Origin: Silene conica
Taxonomy: Eukaryota; Streptophyta; Magnoliopsida; Caryophyllales; Caryophyllaceae
Direction of reading: 5' to 3'
DNA: 64,000 nucleotides
Assembly (NCBI GenBank): GCA_029255685.2
Contig: CM055315.2
Span: 70,089,681 to 70,153,680, forward strand
Each line of letters opens with the position of its first letter. The first letter of the stretch is position 1. Made by a program: the position numbers and the translations under genes. Under the pieces are notes generated by a model, which was given only the letters and a program-made list of their open reading frames with translations, did no database searches and was not told the origin of the DNA. Below, in pieces: positions 10,724-21,940 of the stretch.

Positions 10724-12366
10724 TTGAGTACTCTCAGTGCTATTGCAATCATTTCTATTATTTCTGATAATCTTCAGCCAGCAGCACACCACCTTCCACA
10801 GGGATTTACTCTCCCCTTTGTAATTCATCTCTCCTATATCGAATTTGTGGAGCAAAGTCAGTTTGCAGGCCTACTGGATGAGGATCCTTGGAAGCATTTG
10901 GAGCTATTTACAGATTATTGTTGTTCCATACCCGTACCGGCTGGAGTGGCGCAAGATGAGGTTAAGAAGAAGTTGTTTCTTTTCTCCTTGAAAGATTCTG
11001 CGCGCGACTGGATTCGCTTCCTTGATAGGGTAGCAGCTAGAGTTACAGATTGGACATCTCTGGCATTGGCTTTCTGCAAACAGTACATTTCGCCAGTGAA
11101 AACCAATGCTTTGAGAGTTCAAATTTCAAATTTCCAGCAAGAACCCGATGAGAAATTTCATGAAGCGTGGGCCCGTTTTAAGAAGTTGGTTTGATCCGTT
11201 CCTCACCACGGCTTTGAGGAGTGGTACCTTTGCAGCCAATTCTATGACTCTTTGTATGAGGACTACAGAGCCATCCTTGATTCGGCTACAAATGGTAGAT
11301 TTCATAATGTAGCTTATGTAAGGGTTGGGATATTATTGAGGAGATGGCGGTTCATAGAGCTGAAAATGGAAATTCACGTGGGAATTCAATGAAAAATAGT
11401 ATTGAAACAAGTCATGTTGCCGCGCTTGAAACATCCAATAACGCCCGTTCCGAAAAACTTGAGAAAGCTCCCGTTCATGAAACAAATGAGGCTTCGGAGT
11501 TGAGAACGACTTTCCAAACCCTCAAGACTCAATTGTTAGAAATGAAAAAGGCTCAAGCTGCATCTTTGGAGAATATAAAAAGCCAATTAGAAATCTTAGC
11601 TGCTAATCAGATTGCTAGCTCTCCAGTCGATTATGAGAGTTCCACGGAGACATTAAATGCTATAAATCTTAAGAGTGGTCGTGCTTATGAGGGACCAACC
11701 CCAAAGGATGATTCTGCCGCAGTTCAGGACGAAGAAATTGATCCCGTGCACAGGTCAGGAGGTCGACCGACCACAACATCAGGTCGACCGACCTCGACTC
11801 CTGACGTGAGACGAGTTTCTGCAAAACAGAAAAATTTCGATAATACAGCGCCTGGTCGATCGACCGCTATACCAGGTCGACCGACCGCGATACCTAAGCA
11901 GATTGTGGATTCGCCTCCTGAGCTACCTGACTCTCCTCTCGTCAATAACTCGACGGAGATTCTGAAGTTAAAAGAGCCAAAGCTTGCTGATTATGCGACA
12001 AGCATTGCGGTCCCGTATCCGGATCATTTGGAGAAAGTGAAGTTGGAGCATCAGTTCGGAAAAATCTTGGAGATCGTCAAAGGCCTTGAGCTTAAGAGAA
12101 AATTGGAGGACCATGCTGTTATTTCTGCTGCTACGGGTCATGGTAAAGAGGGCATAGGAGATCCTGGTGATACTAGTGAGACAAAATTGGAGCAAGTTGC
12201 TCAAGAAGACCGGCCGGGCAAAGTAAAGAAGCGTGTCATAGCTTATGCGACACCAGATACCCTTCCTCCGGCTAGGCCTGTTGTCTGGAATCCCAGAGTT
12301 GCGGTCCATACTGCTGAAAGGACCTCTTTTAGCCAAGTGCCTTACCTTGGGGTATCTTGCTGCTGA
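10724..12366 (+). pseudogene. Degenerate Athila-like gag, internal unit 1
   Basis: The N-terminal part (HLPQGFTLPFVIH..., LDEDPWKHLELFTDYC, DWIRFLDRVAARVTDWTSLAL) is similar to Gag of the nested autonomous Athila (LPKGFTLPTPTTG, LPDEDPIKHVTTFIDYC). In this unit the ATG seen in units 2 and 3 reads ATT, a TGA stands at 11192-11194 where the others have CGA, and all three units share a frameshift near 11325. From 11344 a 340-codon frame runs to 12366. It contains two in-frame hairpin units at 11761-11793 and 11854-11886, coding GRPT-xxx-GRPT repeats. After a stretch matching the Athila GKFLEMVKNLE region it diverges, and protease and pol are absent. Confidence 0.85.
11761..11886 (+). repeat. Two 12-9-12 hairpin units inside gag, unit 1
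   Basis: Arms are at 11761-11772/11782-11793 (spacer acaacatca) and 11854-11865/11875-11886 (spacer gctatacca). Each unit is 33 bp, hence 11 codons, and reads G-R-P/S-T at both arms. Confidence 0.92.
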
Positions 12367-12601
12367 GTCGTAATGCTAGTCAAGTGTTCTATTTCAGTTT
12401 TTGTTGGACTATTTTTTGTTCTTGTTTTTAGACTTAGACTCTTTTTACTTTTGTTGCTTTGTTTTGAGACATTTTAGACTTGGTTCTGGGATCTTGCGCA
12501 TTTGTTGGGCGTATATATGATGATTTTTCAGGTTTGAGGAAGAATGACTTGGTTAATACAAGTTATTTCCGAAGAAAAGAAGGGTGCTGTGCATCAGAGG
12601 C

Positions 12602-12634
12602 GGTCGGTCGACCAGAGACATAGGTCGGTCGACC
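12602..12634 (+). repeat. 12-9-12 hairpin unit, unit 1 3' region
   Basis: Two GGTCGGTCGACC arms are separated by agagacata. Another unit lies at 13634-13666 with a reversed first arm (AGTCGACCGACC), so its two arms pair almost perfectly. Confidence 0.92.
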
Positions 12635-12855
12635 TACCCATCTGTTACAGCCTGCTCGTTTCTTCCTCGGGAATCATGCAACCATCTTGGGTACTTGGGT
12701 GGCACTGCTGGCCACCAAAACCTCCCAGCTTACGCTGGTTTGGGGAGGTTTTTCTCATGCGCCTAATAATCTAGTGAGTTCTTTCCAGTTTTTCCTTGGT
12801 TTTTATTTTTCTTGCATCTTTCCTTTAATTTTATGAAACCTTTACTTAGGCTAAT

Positions 12856-12875
12856 GCACAATGGGGACATTGTGC
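12856..12875 (+). repeat. Conserved 8-bp hairpin of the Athila group
   Basis: GCACAATG and CATTGTGC flank ggga. The same hairpin lies at 30357-30376, at 35619-35638, on the minus strand of the autonomous Athila at 18206-18225, and in a shorter form at 63981-63994. In the first four it is followed by a PPT-like GGTTTGGGGA word. Confidence 0.85.
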
Positions 12876-14595
12876 GGGTTGGTTTGGGGAATGGTTTCGT
12901 GTCACATGCATTATTCCATTGCATTTTGGCACACGTTTATTGCATTTCCGCATTGCATATACAAAACAAAAAAAATCCAAAAAAAATAGAAAAATTTCAA
13001 AAAATTTTAAAAAAATGCACGTTTATTTTAGCATATAGGTCGAGTCGGAACGAGAGTATTTCAAGGATGATCTTTGCTATCTTACATGTTTATGCCTTTA
13101 CCTTGCCTTGTCAACTTGTTTTAGTATGAGAGTCTTTTGCATATCTACGAGTTTTTGTTAATTTGTATATCTCGAGACTTGACTTATACCTTGGCAACCT
13201 ACTATACATTCTGAGTTTTAGAGCTTATTTCCTGGTTTCATTTTTAAACCAGTTGTCTAGGATGTGAGTAGTACTCCCCTTGGAACATGTTACATCAATA
13301 TGCATAAACATGAACTTGAATTGCTATATACTTGTTTTACTATCTCGTTTTGTGAGTCTTTGTACGTGCATTTGGGATCCCTTTTCTCTTATTTACCCAT
13401 AAGCCTTACATAGCCAAAATTGCCTTTTTATTCCCCCAAAACTACATCCCATACTCAGCCTACCCTTCCAAGCTAGTATCTATGGTCGTTGGTTTAATCT
13501 TGAGGCATCTTGCTTTGTATGCTATCCTGAGCAAAAAGAGAAAAGAAAGAAAGAAAGCAAGAAAAAAGAAAAAGAACAGAAAAAGAAAGAAAGAAAAGAA
13601 AAACGAAAAAAAAATCAAAACATACAGGAAGTCAGTCGACCGACCATACCCTCAGGTCGGTCGACCAACTGACAGCATCGGAAATTCAAAATTTCGTTCT
13701 GAAATCCCTTTCTTTTATATGTTATCACTCCCGTACCTCATTCAAAATATTTGGGAGTCCTTTCTTATATTTAATGTGAGAGTTGTGCTACAAAAGAAGC
13801 TCTTTCTTAATATCAAAAAGTCGTGAAATATGTTGTTGGGAACCGGTTTAACTAGCTTGGCTACTAACCCCACGAGTCCAAAAACATCTTAACCACTTTT
13901 ACCTTTTACCTCACATATCTTTCATCACCTCAATTGCATGTGCTTAAGCCACTTAATGAGTATAAGTATACATAGTTGTAGAATTCTTGTTCATGTTAGA
14001 TTGCAGGCATGTTTCCATGGGTTGAAGTTAGGTGAGTGTCATGACAATATACTTCTTCCTATATTTTACATATATTCACCCTTTGCTTCATGAGTGTCTC
14101 GAGCGTACCGCGAGAGTCCATGGTATAAAGTCTCTATAGTCTCTAGTTTTGCAAAGTTTAACGACACCATAACTCGTTTGCATGATTCAAATACTTTCTC
14201 ATTTTGTACTTGGCATTGGTTTAGGCTTACATGTAAATTTCGCTATGAGATTGAAATCGTTCCATTAGTTAAGATCGAGTCTATTTCTCGCTTGAGGGCA
14301 AGCAAGGTTTGGTTTGGGGAATTTGATGCGTGTCTATTTTATGATGTTTTACATCCTTTTTTACACGCATTTGGTCACTCATTTACTATGTTTTAGCCCT
14401 TATTTCCCAACAATTGTCTACTTTCGCATTTTTATACACTTTTGCAGATTTATCCGAAAAAAGAATGATTTTACACCAAACTTACGCCCTCGGAATTTTT
14501 TATAGCCAAGGATCGATGGAAAGTCAACTCAAAACATTGACCAAGTACCTAGAAGTCAAGCCGAAGACAAATCAGAGCATTCCTATAGGAAATTG

Positions 14596-15241
14596 GGTCG
14601 ACCGACCTATAACTTGGGTCGGCCGACCAGATCATTATTATGGAAAGCCCAGAGAATTCGCTGAAGCCCGTAAACAGGTCGACCGACCTACTATGTGGGT
14701 CGACCGACCTCTGCGCGGACCCTGAAGCTTTCCGAAGCCCATTAACGTGTTAGAGTCTTAAGGAAACTCTTAATTTTCCGCCTATATAAACTAATCTCCT
14801 GTTTAGGGTTAATCATCGAGTTTTCTATCGTAGAATTACAATTCATCTTTAGTTGTAATCTTTCAATAATTCTCAAACGCTTTTAGTTTTGTTCTTCAAT
14901 CTTTCAAGCATTCATCAATAAAATTTGTTCTTTTTCTGCCTTAATTCTATTTCTGGTAATTCCTCTCTTAATTTCAGTTTAAGATAGATTCCCAAAAGCT
15001 TTATTACTGATTGCACGTTTAGATTGATATTCATTATGATTTCCCTGTTTATTCATGTTTTCATCGTTGTTTTAGTAACCATGAGTAGCTAAATTTCACA
15101 TGTTAGGATGTAGGGGATGATTATGCGTAGGTAGTATAGGTTCCGAGACCACCTGTAGCAGGGCCGTGGTCGGTCGACCTCCATAATGGGTCGGTCGACC
15201 GAGGCTGTGGTCGGCCGACTGGGCTAGCTGGTCGGTCGACC
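14596..15241 (+). repeat. Four 12-9-12 hairpin units in LTR2
   Basis: Arms are at 14596/14617, 14677/14698, 15168/15189 and 15209/15230 (starts, 12 nt each). Every spacer is 9 nt: tataacttg, tactatgtg, tccataatg, gggctagct. Confidence 0.92.
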
Positions 15242-15483
15242 CACTCGCGTTCGTATTCTGTTTCGTTTTAATTCGTATACCATAATAACCTACAATGAGA
15301 CTGAAAGGAGACTTGTATGATGTTAGTAATGACCTACCCAAGGTTGAGAGATACGGGAAGGGCATTGGTTTACACCTTAAGACGGCTAGGTTACTTAATA
15401 CTGAAAGGTATGTAACCTAGAATTTGGGAATCACCCTTATTGTTGACACCCAATAATTGTGAGACCTAGGAACTAATAGCATA

Positions 15484-15488
15484 GGCCG
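15484..15488. repeat. TSD ggccg, left copy (partner 27724-27728)
   Basis: ggccg is single at this point in LTR1 and LTR3 and doubled here around the Athila element. Confidence 0.92.
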
Positions 15489-16772
15489 TGACACCCGTCG
15501 TTGAGGGGTGCCAAAGATAAGATTTATAAAACCTCAGCTTAATCTCAGATAGGATAAGTCAAGGGTCGAACCACAGAGAGACAGGGTAAATTATGTTTGT
15601 AAATTTAGAGTCTATTGCAAGTAACCAAAAAAAAAGGGGGTTTTGAATTGGGGTTTTAAACTAACAACTAAGGTAATAAACTAACAAGAAAATTAAAATA
15701 AGATAAAAAGGGGATTAGGAACTTTGGTTCCCCATGGTCAAAACAAGTCAATGAGAGGTAAGATAATCAAATAACACAATCCCTAGGAACAAAGAATAAA
15801 CCTTTTGGTCAATATTCTACCCAATCCTTACGGTCTTAGAGTTCCTAGAAAAGCACTAAACTTTCGTTCAAGGGCTATCCCAAAGTTGTTGTTAAACTAA
15901 TCCTAATAATCTTTCAATCCTAAGGATTAGTTCATCAACAACAATGGGGGATTGGTAATTTAATCATCAAACTTATCAAAGTCAAGTCTTTACATGGTTC
16001 CCCTAATTCCCAATCACAAGAATTAGCTATGCATACTTTTAATTATGGAACTAACAAATACTAAGAATATTAAAGAGATGAACATAATCAAAGATGATAA
16101 TAAAAGGGTAAACATGAAATAAGAAATAACAACAAGATGAATAACAAGATTGAATAAAAAGGAAAGATTGAATTGTGACAAACTTACAACTTGAATGGAA
16201 AATCTAAGAATAAAGATGAAAGCTTGGTACCAAAATCTAACAATGGAGTTTTTTCTCTAATTGGGGCTGCCTAACCTAATTTTCGAGTTTGGGTCTCCTT
16301 AAAATAAGAATTGTTACAAGATTAGGAAAAATAGAAAATAAAACAGAAGTCTTCGAAACCGGGTCTGGTCGGTCGACCTAATTTGTCGGTCGGTCGACCG
16401 ACTCTGCCAATGCGGATTTATTTTCATGCGAATTTGGGCTTCTGTGGAGAACTGGGCCTGTTTACGTACTTGACATCGGTCGGTCGACCACTATCGCAGG
16501 TCGGTCGACCGCTTCTCGTCCTTTACAGCTTCGATTTGGCCCGAAAATAATACTTGAGTGCACCATCTGATTCCTTGCTCCATACTAGTACTCAAAACAG
16601 CTTCCTAAAGGCAAATAAAGCTTGGTTTTGCTCACTTCCGCGTATTCCTACATATAAAACATAGAAATGCCAAAGTAAACCGTTTCGGGAGAAAAAGCAA
16701 CTAAAAGTCACGAAAGTGTAAGAAAATACGTGCCAAAAGAGTAAATAAAATGCATAAAATAGGCACGTATCA
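15489..16772 (-). repeat. Athila 3' LTR
   Basis: It matches 26441-27723 almost perfectly. The visible differences are one T/A near 15542, one A in a run near 15627, one A/T near 16057 and two substitutions near 16300. It carries hairpin units at 16367-16399 and 16478-16510. Confidence 0.93.
16367..16510 (-). repeat. Two 12-9-12 hairpin units in the Athila 3' LTR
   Basis: Arms are at 16367-16378/16388-16399 and 16478-16489/16499-16510, with 9-nt spacers taatttgtc and actatcgca (plus strand). The copies in the 5' LTR are at 27318-27350 and 27429-27461. Confidence 0.92.
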
Positions 16773-16790
16773 AACTCCCCAAACCAAACC
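16773..16790 (-). promoter_or_regulatory. Athila polypurine tract
   Basis: On the minus strand GGTTTGGTTTGGGGAGTT directly precedes the TGATACG start of the 3' LTR. The tandem element has GGTTTGGTTTGGGGAATT in the same place. Confidence 0.85.
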
Positions 16791-18480
16791 TTGCTTGTCC
16801 TCAAGCAAGCACTAAGACTCAAAAGAAAATAAAACTTCTAATGGAACGGATTTCATACTTTTCACAACCAAACACAACACTATGCTTAACCAATTTAATG
16901 CATCCTTCAACTATAGTCAAACATAATGTCAAAAGCAAAACGAATTAAACATGTTGTAAAAGCATGCTAAAATTTCGACCTTGCAAGACCCATTCTAATT
17001 GGACTCTCGCGGTACGCTCGAGACACTCATGAAAGCAAAGGGTCAAATGTATATGTGAAAGATAAGAAGATAAATAAAAGTAAAGACTCTCACCTATCTA
17101 CGACCCGTAAGAACATGCCTGCAATCTAACATGAATAAAATCTCTACAACCGTACATATGCATTCCCACACTAAATAACCATGACACATGCCGAGGCAAA
17201 TTTGGGATTGTGAGGCTAAAGGTAAGAAGGGGTTTAAAATAAGTTATGGGAAGAGGGGTTAAACCGAGCTAACAACCATCTATCCACACTATAAGATCAC
17301 TTCTTATTATTTTCTTTTTTTTCTTTTATACATGCCAATGCTCAAAGTTTTGGAGCAAAAATCACAAATCTTCCAAAAATTTTTTTTTTTCTTTTCTTCT
17401 CCCTCTTTTTTTTTCTTTTCTTTTTTTTTTCAGAAAAACTGACCTATCCAACGGTCCTGGTCGACCGACCAGCCTTGAAAACAGGCTGTTTCGTCTTTTT
17501 TTTTTTCACGTCTCTTTTGTTATTTTTTTTTTCTATCATTCTCCCAAAATCAAAATTTATCAATGAAGCATACACCAAAGGATGGCAAGAAAACAGTCCC
17601 ATCACTAATTTACTAGCTCGGCTAGGGTAGGCAATTTTTAGAATGTAGCAAAGGGGTAAAAGAATTCAATTTGGCTATGTGAGGATAATGGGAATAATGA
17701 GAAAGGGGTACCTCTACCACATGTGTCAACAAACCACAAAACCGAATGCATACAGGTATTAAGAAGACAAAATTCATGTTTATGCATATTGATGTAACAT
17801 GCCTCAAGAGGAGAAACTACTCACAACCTATATGAAATCGGTCATGGATGTCACCGATTTATTAAGCTCTAATCCTTAGAATATGTAGTAGCTTGCCAAG
17901 AAGAGAGTCAAGTCTAATAATTTAGCATGAAATCAACAAAAACTCGTAGATAATGCAAAAGACTAGCTTGAAAATTTTTGAAAAAATGCAAGGCAAAGCA
18001 ATAAATGATATGTGAGGCATAACTAGTATTTATCCGTTCCGACTCGACCTAAAAACTTAAGACAGAGAAGAACGCGCGACAGGGAAGAACACGCGACAAG
18101 AGAGGATGAAAACAAGAAAAACACCTAAAGGTATGAAAAACAAAAGACACAAAAACAATTGCATACTCACAAAGGAGTATGCAAACATCCTCCCCAAACC
18201 AAAACGCACAATGCCCCCATTGTGCTCATCAGCATACAACCACAGCAAAGGGATGGGGGTAGGCGAAAAAGAAGCAAACAAAGAAAGGAAAAGGAAAAAG
18301 ACTAGAAACTACAAAAAGAGTCTATGGAGGAAGGAGGGGAAAACTGGAAATCGAAAGAGGAAAATTGGAAATCTAAGGGAGGAAAACACTTACAAAATAA
18401 ATGTGGACCTCTCCAAATCGAACCAATCAAGGGGGACCTCCCCAAACCGAACCCCAAAGAGGGTAAGGTTAAGCATGTCC
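16791..18480 (-). other. Athila 3' noncoding region
   Basis: No supported gene. It includes T-rich tracts at 17302-17545, a lone 12-mer at 17459-17470, the hairpin at 18206-18225 with an adjacent PPT-like word (18191-18200), and a further PPT-like word at 18437-18448. Much of it parallels the 3' region of the tandem element. Confidence 0.75.
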
Positions 18481-19911
18481 CTAGCCCTCTGAGTCGTAGA
18501 ACGGCTCAGGGTCCTCTTCCTCTCCTTCCTCATCGCCATCCTCCTCAGACCCTCCACCTGTTCCTGAGGCAGAGCCTGAAGCTTCACCATGGTCACGACC
18601 GCCTGCGAGAGGTGTGTACCAGGTGGGGTGAGTCCACGGGCCGGTTGGGAGCCTACCTTGTGTGGCATACTCCCTGTAAACCGGGTATTGGAAGAGACTA
18701 TCGTCCAACCGTTTTTGGCTGAACTGCCTGCAAAGACTTGCCATCATTTGTGGCATAGATCTGTCATCAACAAAAGGAGGAACATAAACATTAGGAGGAG
18801 CAGTAAAATCAGATGGGTACCCTGTCCCAGGTGTGGTATGGTGGCCACCGGGAGCAGGGGCCCTGAAACCTCTAGAAGTGCCTCCCCTAAGCGGGAGGCG
18901 GTAAGACGGGAGTAGTGGTCGAGGCTCCCCTACAACAGTAGAAAGGGGGAACATAGGGGGAGCCATGGTGATGGGGATGCGATCACTGAGATAGGTGTCT
19001 ATCTTCCAATAATCTCTCCTGTTGACCCAACGCACGGACCTGACATAAGCCATGTCCATGTATCGGGAGAGAGGGTCGACCGCATCCTCATAGCGAGGGA
19101 ACTGGGGTACAAAAGAGCGGGCTAATCGAGTGACTAGCCCACCACAAACGATAGTAGTCAGTGAAGTTCCCTCGCCCACCGACACGAAGTGAGAGGCGAC
19201 CAAATAAGCAGTGTTGTAAGACTGCTGACCCGTACGTCTGATGTTAAGATAACCAGACAAAATAGAGAGCTCAATGTTGTTAACATTTTGAGACTCTTTG
19301 CGGCCGAAAACAGTGTTGGCCAACCGACGCAAAAAATAACGGGGGGTGGGAAGGTGGATGGTACTGTTTTTCTTCTTCACATCGCTGGAATCAGAAATAC
19401 AGGACCACATATCAGAATACGACCCCGTGGGGTCATCAGTAAGACCCTCAGAAGACAGACCCAAAATTTGAGCAAATTGGGTTAAAGTTAAAGCATAAGT
19501 TTCATTGAACATGCGAAAAGAGATACAAAAATTATCATAGCCGGGGTGAAGTGCCCCTGAATCAAAGGTGAAGGAGGAGAAGAACTCAAGAGTGAGAAGG
19601 CGGTAGGTGATCTCGTCCATGGTGGCGAGTCCTGCAAACCCGGTCCCAATGAGCAAAGATACTACCTCGTCGTGGCATCCCAAAGCATGCAAGGCTGGAA
19701 CGCACAGGAAACGGGTCGCCACAACCACACAATAGGCAGTGAGATGGAGGAATCGGCCCTTCTGGGCCGGAGAGCTGAAAGTGATTTGTGGATAGTTCGG
19801 TAAACTATCCGTGTCCTGCACCGCCAAACCTCGCGTCCTAGAGACACGTCCTCTAGAAGTGCTTGTACCCGAAGTGCGTGCGCGCTTCCCACCTTGATCA
19901 CGGCTAGACAT
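18481..19911 (-). CDS. Athila third ORF, ATHILA ORF-1 family protein
   Basis: A 476-codon intact frame. I choose the ATG at 19911 (MSSRDQGGKRARTSG) over upstream in-frame codons because it starts a basic, Ser/Arg-rich tail typical of this family. The core resembles the ATHILA ORF-1 family: an LxxLGCHDEVVSLL region, MDEITYRLLTLEFFSSF, then FRMFNETYALTLTQFAQILGL. The C-terminus is Gly/Ser- and very Glu/Asp-rich. I see no signal peptide or convincing membrane segment, so its location after pol is envelope-like but its sequence is not. The function of this family is unknown. Family assignment rests on remembered pattern, not a search. Confidence 0.8.
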   Translation of the reverse strand: MSSRDQGGKRARTSGTSTSRGRVSRTRGLAVQDTDSLPNYPQITFSSPAQKGRFLHLTAYCVVVATRFLCVPALHALGCHDEVVSLLIGTGFAGLATMDEITYRLLTLEFFSSFTFDSGALHPGYDNFCISFRMFNETYALTLTQFAQILGLSSEGLTDDPTGSYSDMWSCISDSSDVKKKNSTIHLPTPRYFLRRLANTVFGRKESQNVNNIELSILSGYLNIRRTGQQSYNTAYLVASHFVSVGEGTSLTTIVCGGLVTRLARSFVPQFPRYEDAVDPLSRYMDMAYVRSVRWVNRRDYWKIDTYLSDRIPITMAPPMFPLSTVVGEPRPLLPSYRLPLRGGTSRGFRAPAPGGHHTTPGTGYPSDFTAPPNVYVPPFVDDRSMPQMMASLCRQFSQKRLDDSLFQYPVYREYATQGRLPTGPWTHPTWYTPLAGGRDHGEASGSASGTGGGSEEDGDEEGEEEDPEPFYDSEG

Positions 19912-21145
19912 CGTAAAGCTGAAAAGTTCAAATAAAAATATAACTCTTATGAGCATATGAAAACATTGCTTTAACAAAAATAGGTATGAAAATTTGCAAA
20001 ACAGAAACTTTTATCACAGCTCTGGTCGGCCGACTACAGGGGCAAGTCGGTCGACCAAATTTTTCAAGATGGTCTGTAATTTCTGCTGCAACAGGAAATC
20101 AGAAACTGAAAAACTCAGGAAAAATGCAGTTATGGTCGGTCGACCGTAAAACCAGGTCGGTCGACCGCTATACGAAAGAAAGTTCAGAAACTGCATAAGA
20201 ATTAAACTCAGGAAAACACGGTTCTGGTCGGCCGACCTCAGTTTCGGGTCGGTCGACCGACAATCGTCAGAAAAACACAGATCTGTAAATAAAAACCCAG
20301 AAAATTCAAAATTCAGTCGGCCGACCTCCGTTTCCGGTCGGTCGACCGTGAACAGTGCAAAGGTCGGTTTTCGCGGTTTGAATTTCGCGCGGAAAGAGGC
20401 ATAAAAATTATAGGGAAGAATTAAACTATCCTAATCAGCACAAAATCACTCAAAATTTACAGATCTAAGCATATAAACTTAAAAAGAAGAAGAAAACTAA
20501 GATAAAAACACACAAACAAGCATGGAAACGGAATTAAGAGCAAAATTGAACTTAAAAAGATAAGCTAATACTACCTAAAACGAAAATAAGAAGGTATAAA
20601 ACTAAAAAGAGAGAAAGAAAATGAAAGAAAAACATACCTTGAGGATGGAAAATGAAAGAAAGTAAGTAAAATGGTGAAGGAGGAAGGTGGGTGAATAGTT
20701 TTTAGGGTTTTATGAGAGAGAGGGGATGCTGGGAAGGTGAAGGAGTGAAAACACTTAATGCATTTTCAAAACATAACAGACCCGTGACATTTGACTCTGA
20801 AAAATAAAACCGTAAAAAAAATTCGTGGTCGGTCGACCAGAAAAGTCGGTCGGTCGACCAGTGTCCTTTTACCTGCTCTACAATTTTACTTACTCTGTAA
20901 GAAAAAGTGCATAAAGTTGTCAGTTTGGTCGGTCGACCTAATAACTCGGTCGGTCGACCACTGTACTGGCGGATTCGCTTTTTTTTTTTCATTTTTTTTT
21001 CTTTTCTGCAGAGATTTCAATTTCCACCAGAGGATAAAACGAAAAATAAGAAGAAAAACGAAAATTTAAACTATAGCACGGGTTGCCTCCCGTGTAGCGC
21101 TGGTTTAAGAGGTCCCGCACGACCTTTTACCTTCTAAGGAGCATC
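19912..21145 (-). other. Athila spacer between ORF3 and pol, dense in hairpin units
   Basis: I see no gene. Six 12-9-12 units lie at 20024-20056, 20134-20166, 20226-20258, 20315-20347, 20827-20859 and 20927-20959. The first four start 89-110 bp apart. Confidence 0.85.
20024..20959 (-). repeat. Six 12-9-12 hairpin units
   Basis: Plus-strand spacers, all 9 nt: acaggggca, gtaaaacca, tcagtttcg, tccgtttcc, agaaaagtc, taataactc. Arms are GGTCGGTCGACC or GGTCGGCCGACC with at most one or two changes. Confidence 0.93.
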
Positions 21146-21940
21146 CTAAAAAGGGTCAAAGTAAGAAACTTCGACTTTTCCGACATACTCATTTTCTCCT
21201 CGGAAGTGCTTCACATATTGGCCATTGACTTTGAACCTCTCACCAGATGAGGTTTCTAATTCGATCGACCCGAATTTTGAGACAGCTGTGATGGTGTAAG
21301 GTCCGCTCCACCTGGATTTCAGCTTACCAGGAAAAAGACGAATACGAGCATTAAAAAGCATAACCCTATCACCTACCTGAAAATCACGCCTAATGATTCT
21401 CTTGTCATGCCAGCGCTTTGTTTTCTCTTTGTAGATCCTAGCATTGTCATAGGATAACAACCTGAATTCTTCTAACTCATTAAGCTGCAGTAAACGTTTC
21501 TCACGGGAAAGATTAGGGTCTAAATTAAGATCACATATAGCCCACCAAGACTTACGTTCTAACTCAACTGGTAAATGACAAGTTTTACCATAAATCAATC
21601 GGAATGGTGACATTCCTATTGGAGTTTTGAACGCGGTTCTATAGGCCCATAAAACATCATCAAGTTTTAGACTCCAATCTTTCCTAGACTTAGAAACTAC
21701 CTTGGCTAGGGTCTCCTTGAGTTCTCTATTAGAGATCTCAACTTGACCACTAGTCTGAGGGTGATAAGCTAAACCCCTACGGTGTTGGACACCGAATTTA
21801 TTTAACAAGTCACCTAAGCGTTTCTCTTTAAAATGCATACCTCCATCACTTATGACAACCCTAGGGACACCAAAACGAGGAAATATGATTTTTTTTAAAC
21901 ATCTTAATAACAGCTTTTGCATCACAATGGGGAGTAGCAA
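21146..21940 (-). pseudogene. Athila pol, C-terminal part: integrase core end and C-terminal domain
   Basis: It continues the integrase after the frame break near 21890: [57 protein letters not shown], and the C-terminal [23 protein letters not shown] with GPY. The usable part begins about 21890; upstream codons to 21940 are a shadow of the preceding frame. It ends in TAG before the spacer. It belongs to the same polyprotein as the next two entries. Confidence 0.9.

Larger units (their letters stand above)
12367..14323 (+). other. 3' noncoding region of internal unit 1
   Basis: There is no supported gene. In order it holds: a 12-9-12 unit at 12602-12634; a GGTTTGGGGAGG word at 12737-12748 within a local inverted repeat (about 12717-12754); the hairpin GCACAATG-ggga-CATTGTGC at 12856-12875; a second GGTTTGGGGA word at 12881-12894; an A/G-rich tract at about 13533-13618; a 12-9-12 unit at 13634-13666; and the PPT at 14311-14323. 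Small open frames here are not supported, although the same ones recur in the copies. The autonomous Athila has matching features in the same order. Confidence 0.8.
14324..15488 (+). repeat. LTR2, left part
   Basis: It begins TGATGCGTG just after the PPT. It carries four hairpin units (14596-14628, 14677-14709, 15168-15200, 15209-15241) and TATATAAA at 14783-14790. It lacks the 34-bp segment kept in LTR1 and LTR4. It is interrupted after 15488 by the Athila element and continues at 27729. Confidence 0.92.

Noticed and set aside
12717..12754. Terminator-like hairpin followed by T-run
   Set aside because: A bacterial-type terminator has no meaning in plant nuclear DNA. The inverted repeat is better seen as part of the PPT-like region.
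14324..14725. Open frames recurring in every LTR copy of the tandem element
   Set aside because: They recur because the LTRs are copies. They overlap in two frames, include the hairpin units and show no domain.
17459..17470. A further 12-9-12 unit near 17459
   Set aside because: Only one good arm is present; the sequence 9 nt upstream matches the arm at about 4 of 12 positions, so I do not count it as a pair.
20024..20959. CRISPR-like array of short repeats and spacers
   Set aside because: Repeats are 12 nt, spacers 9 nt, units are scattered rather than in one array, and the context is a plant retrotransposon.
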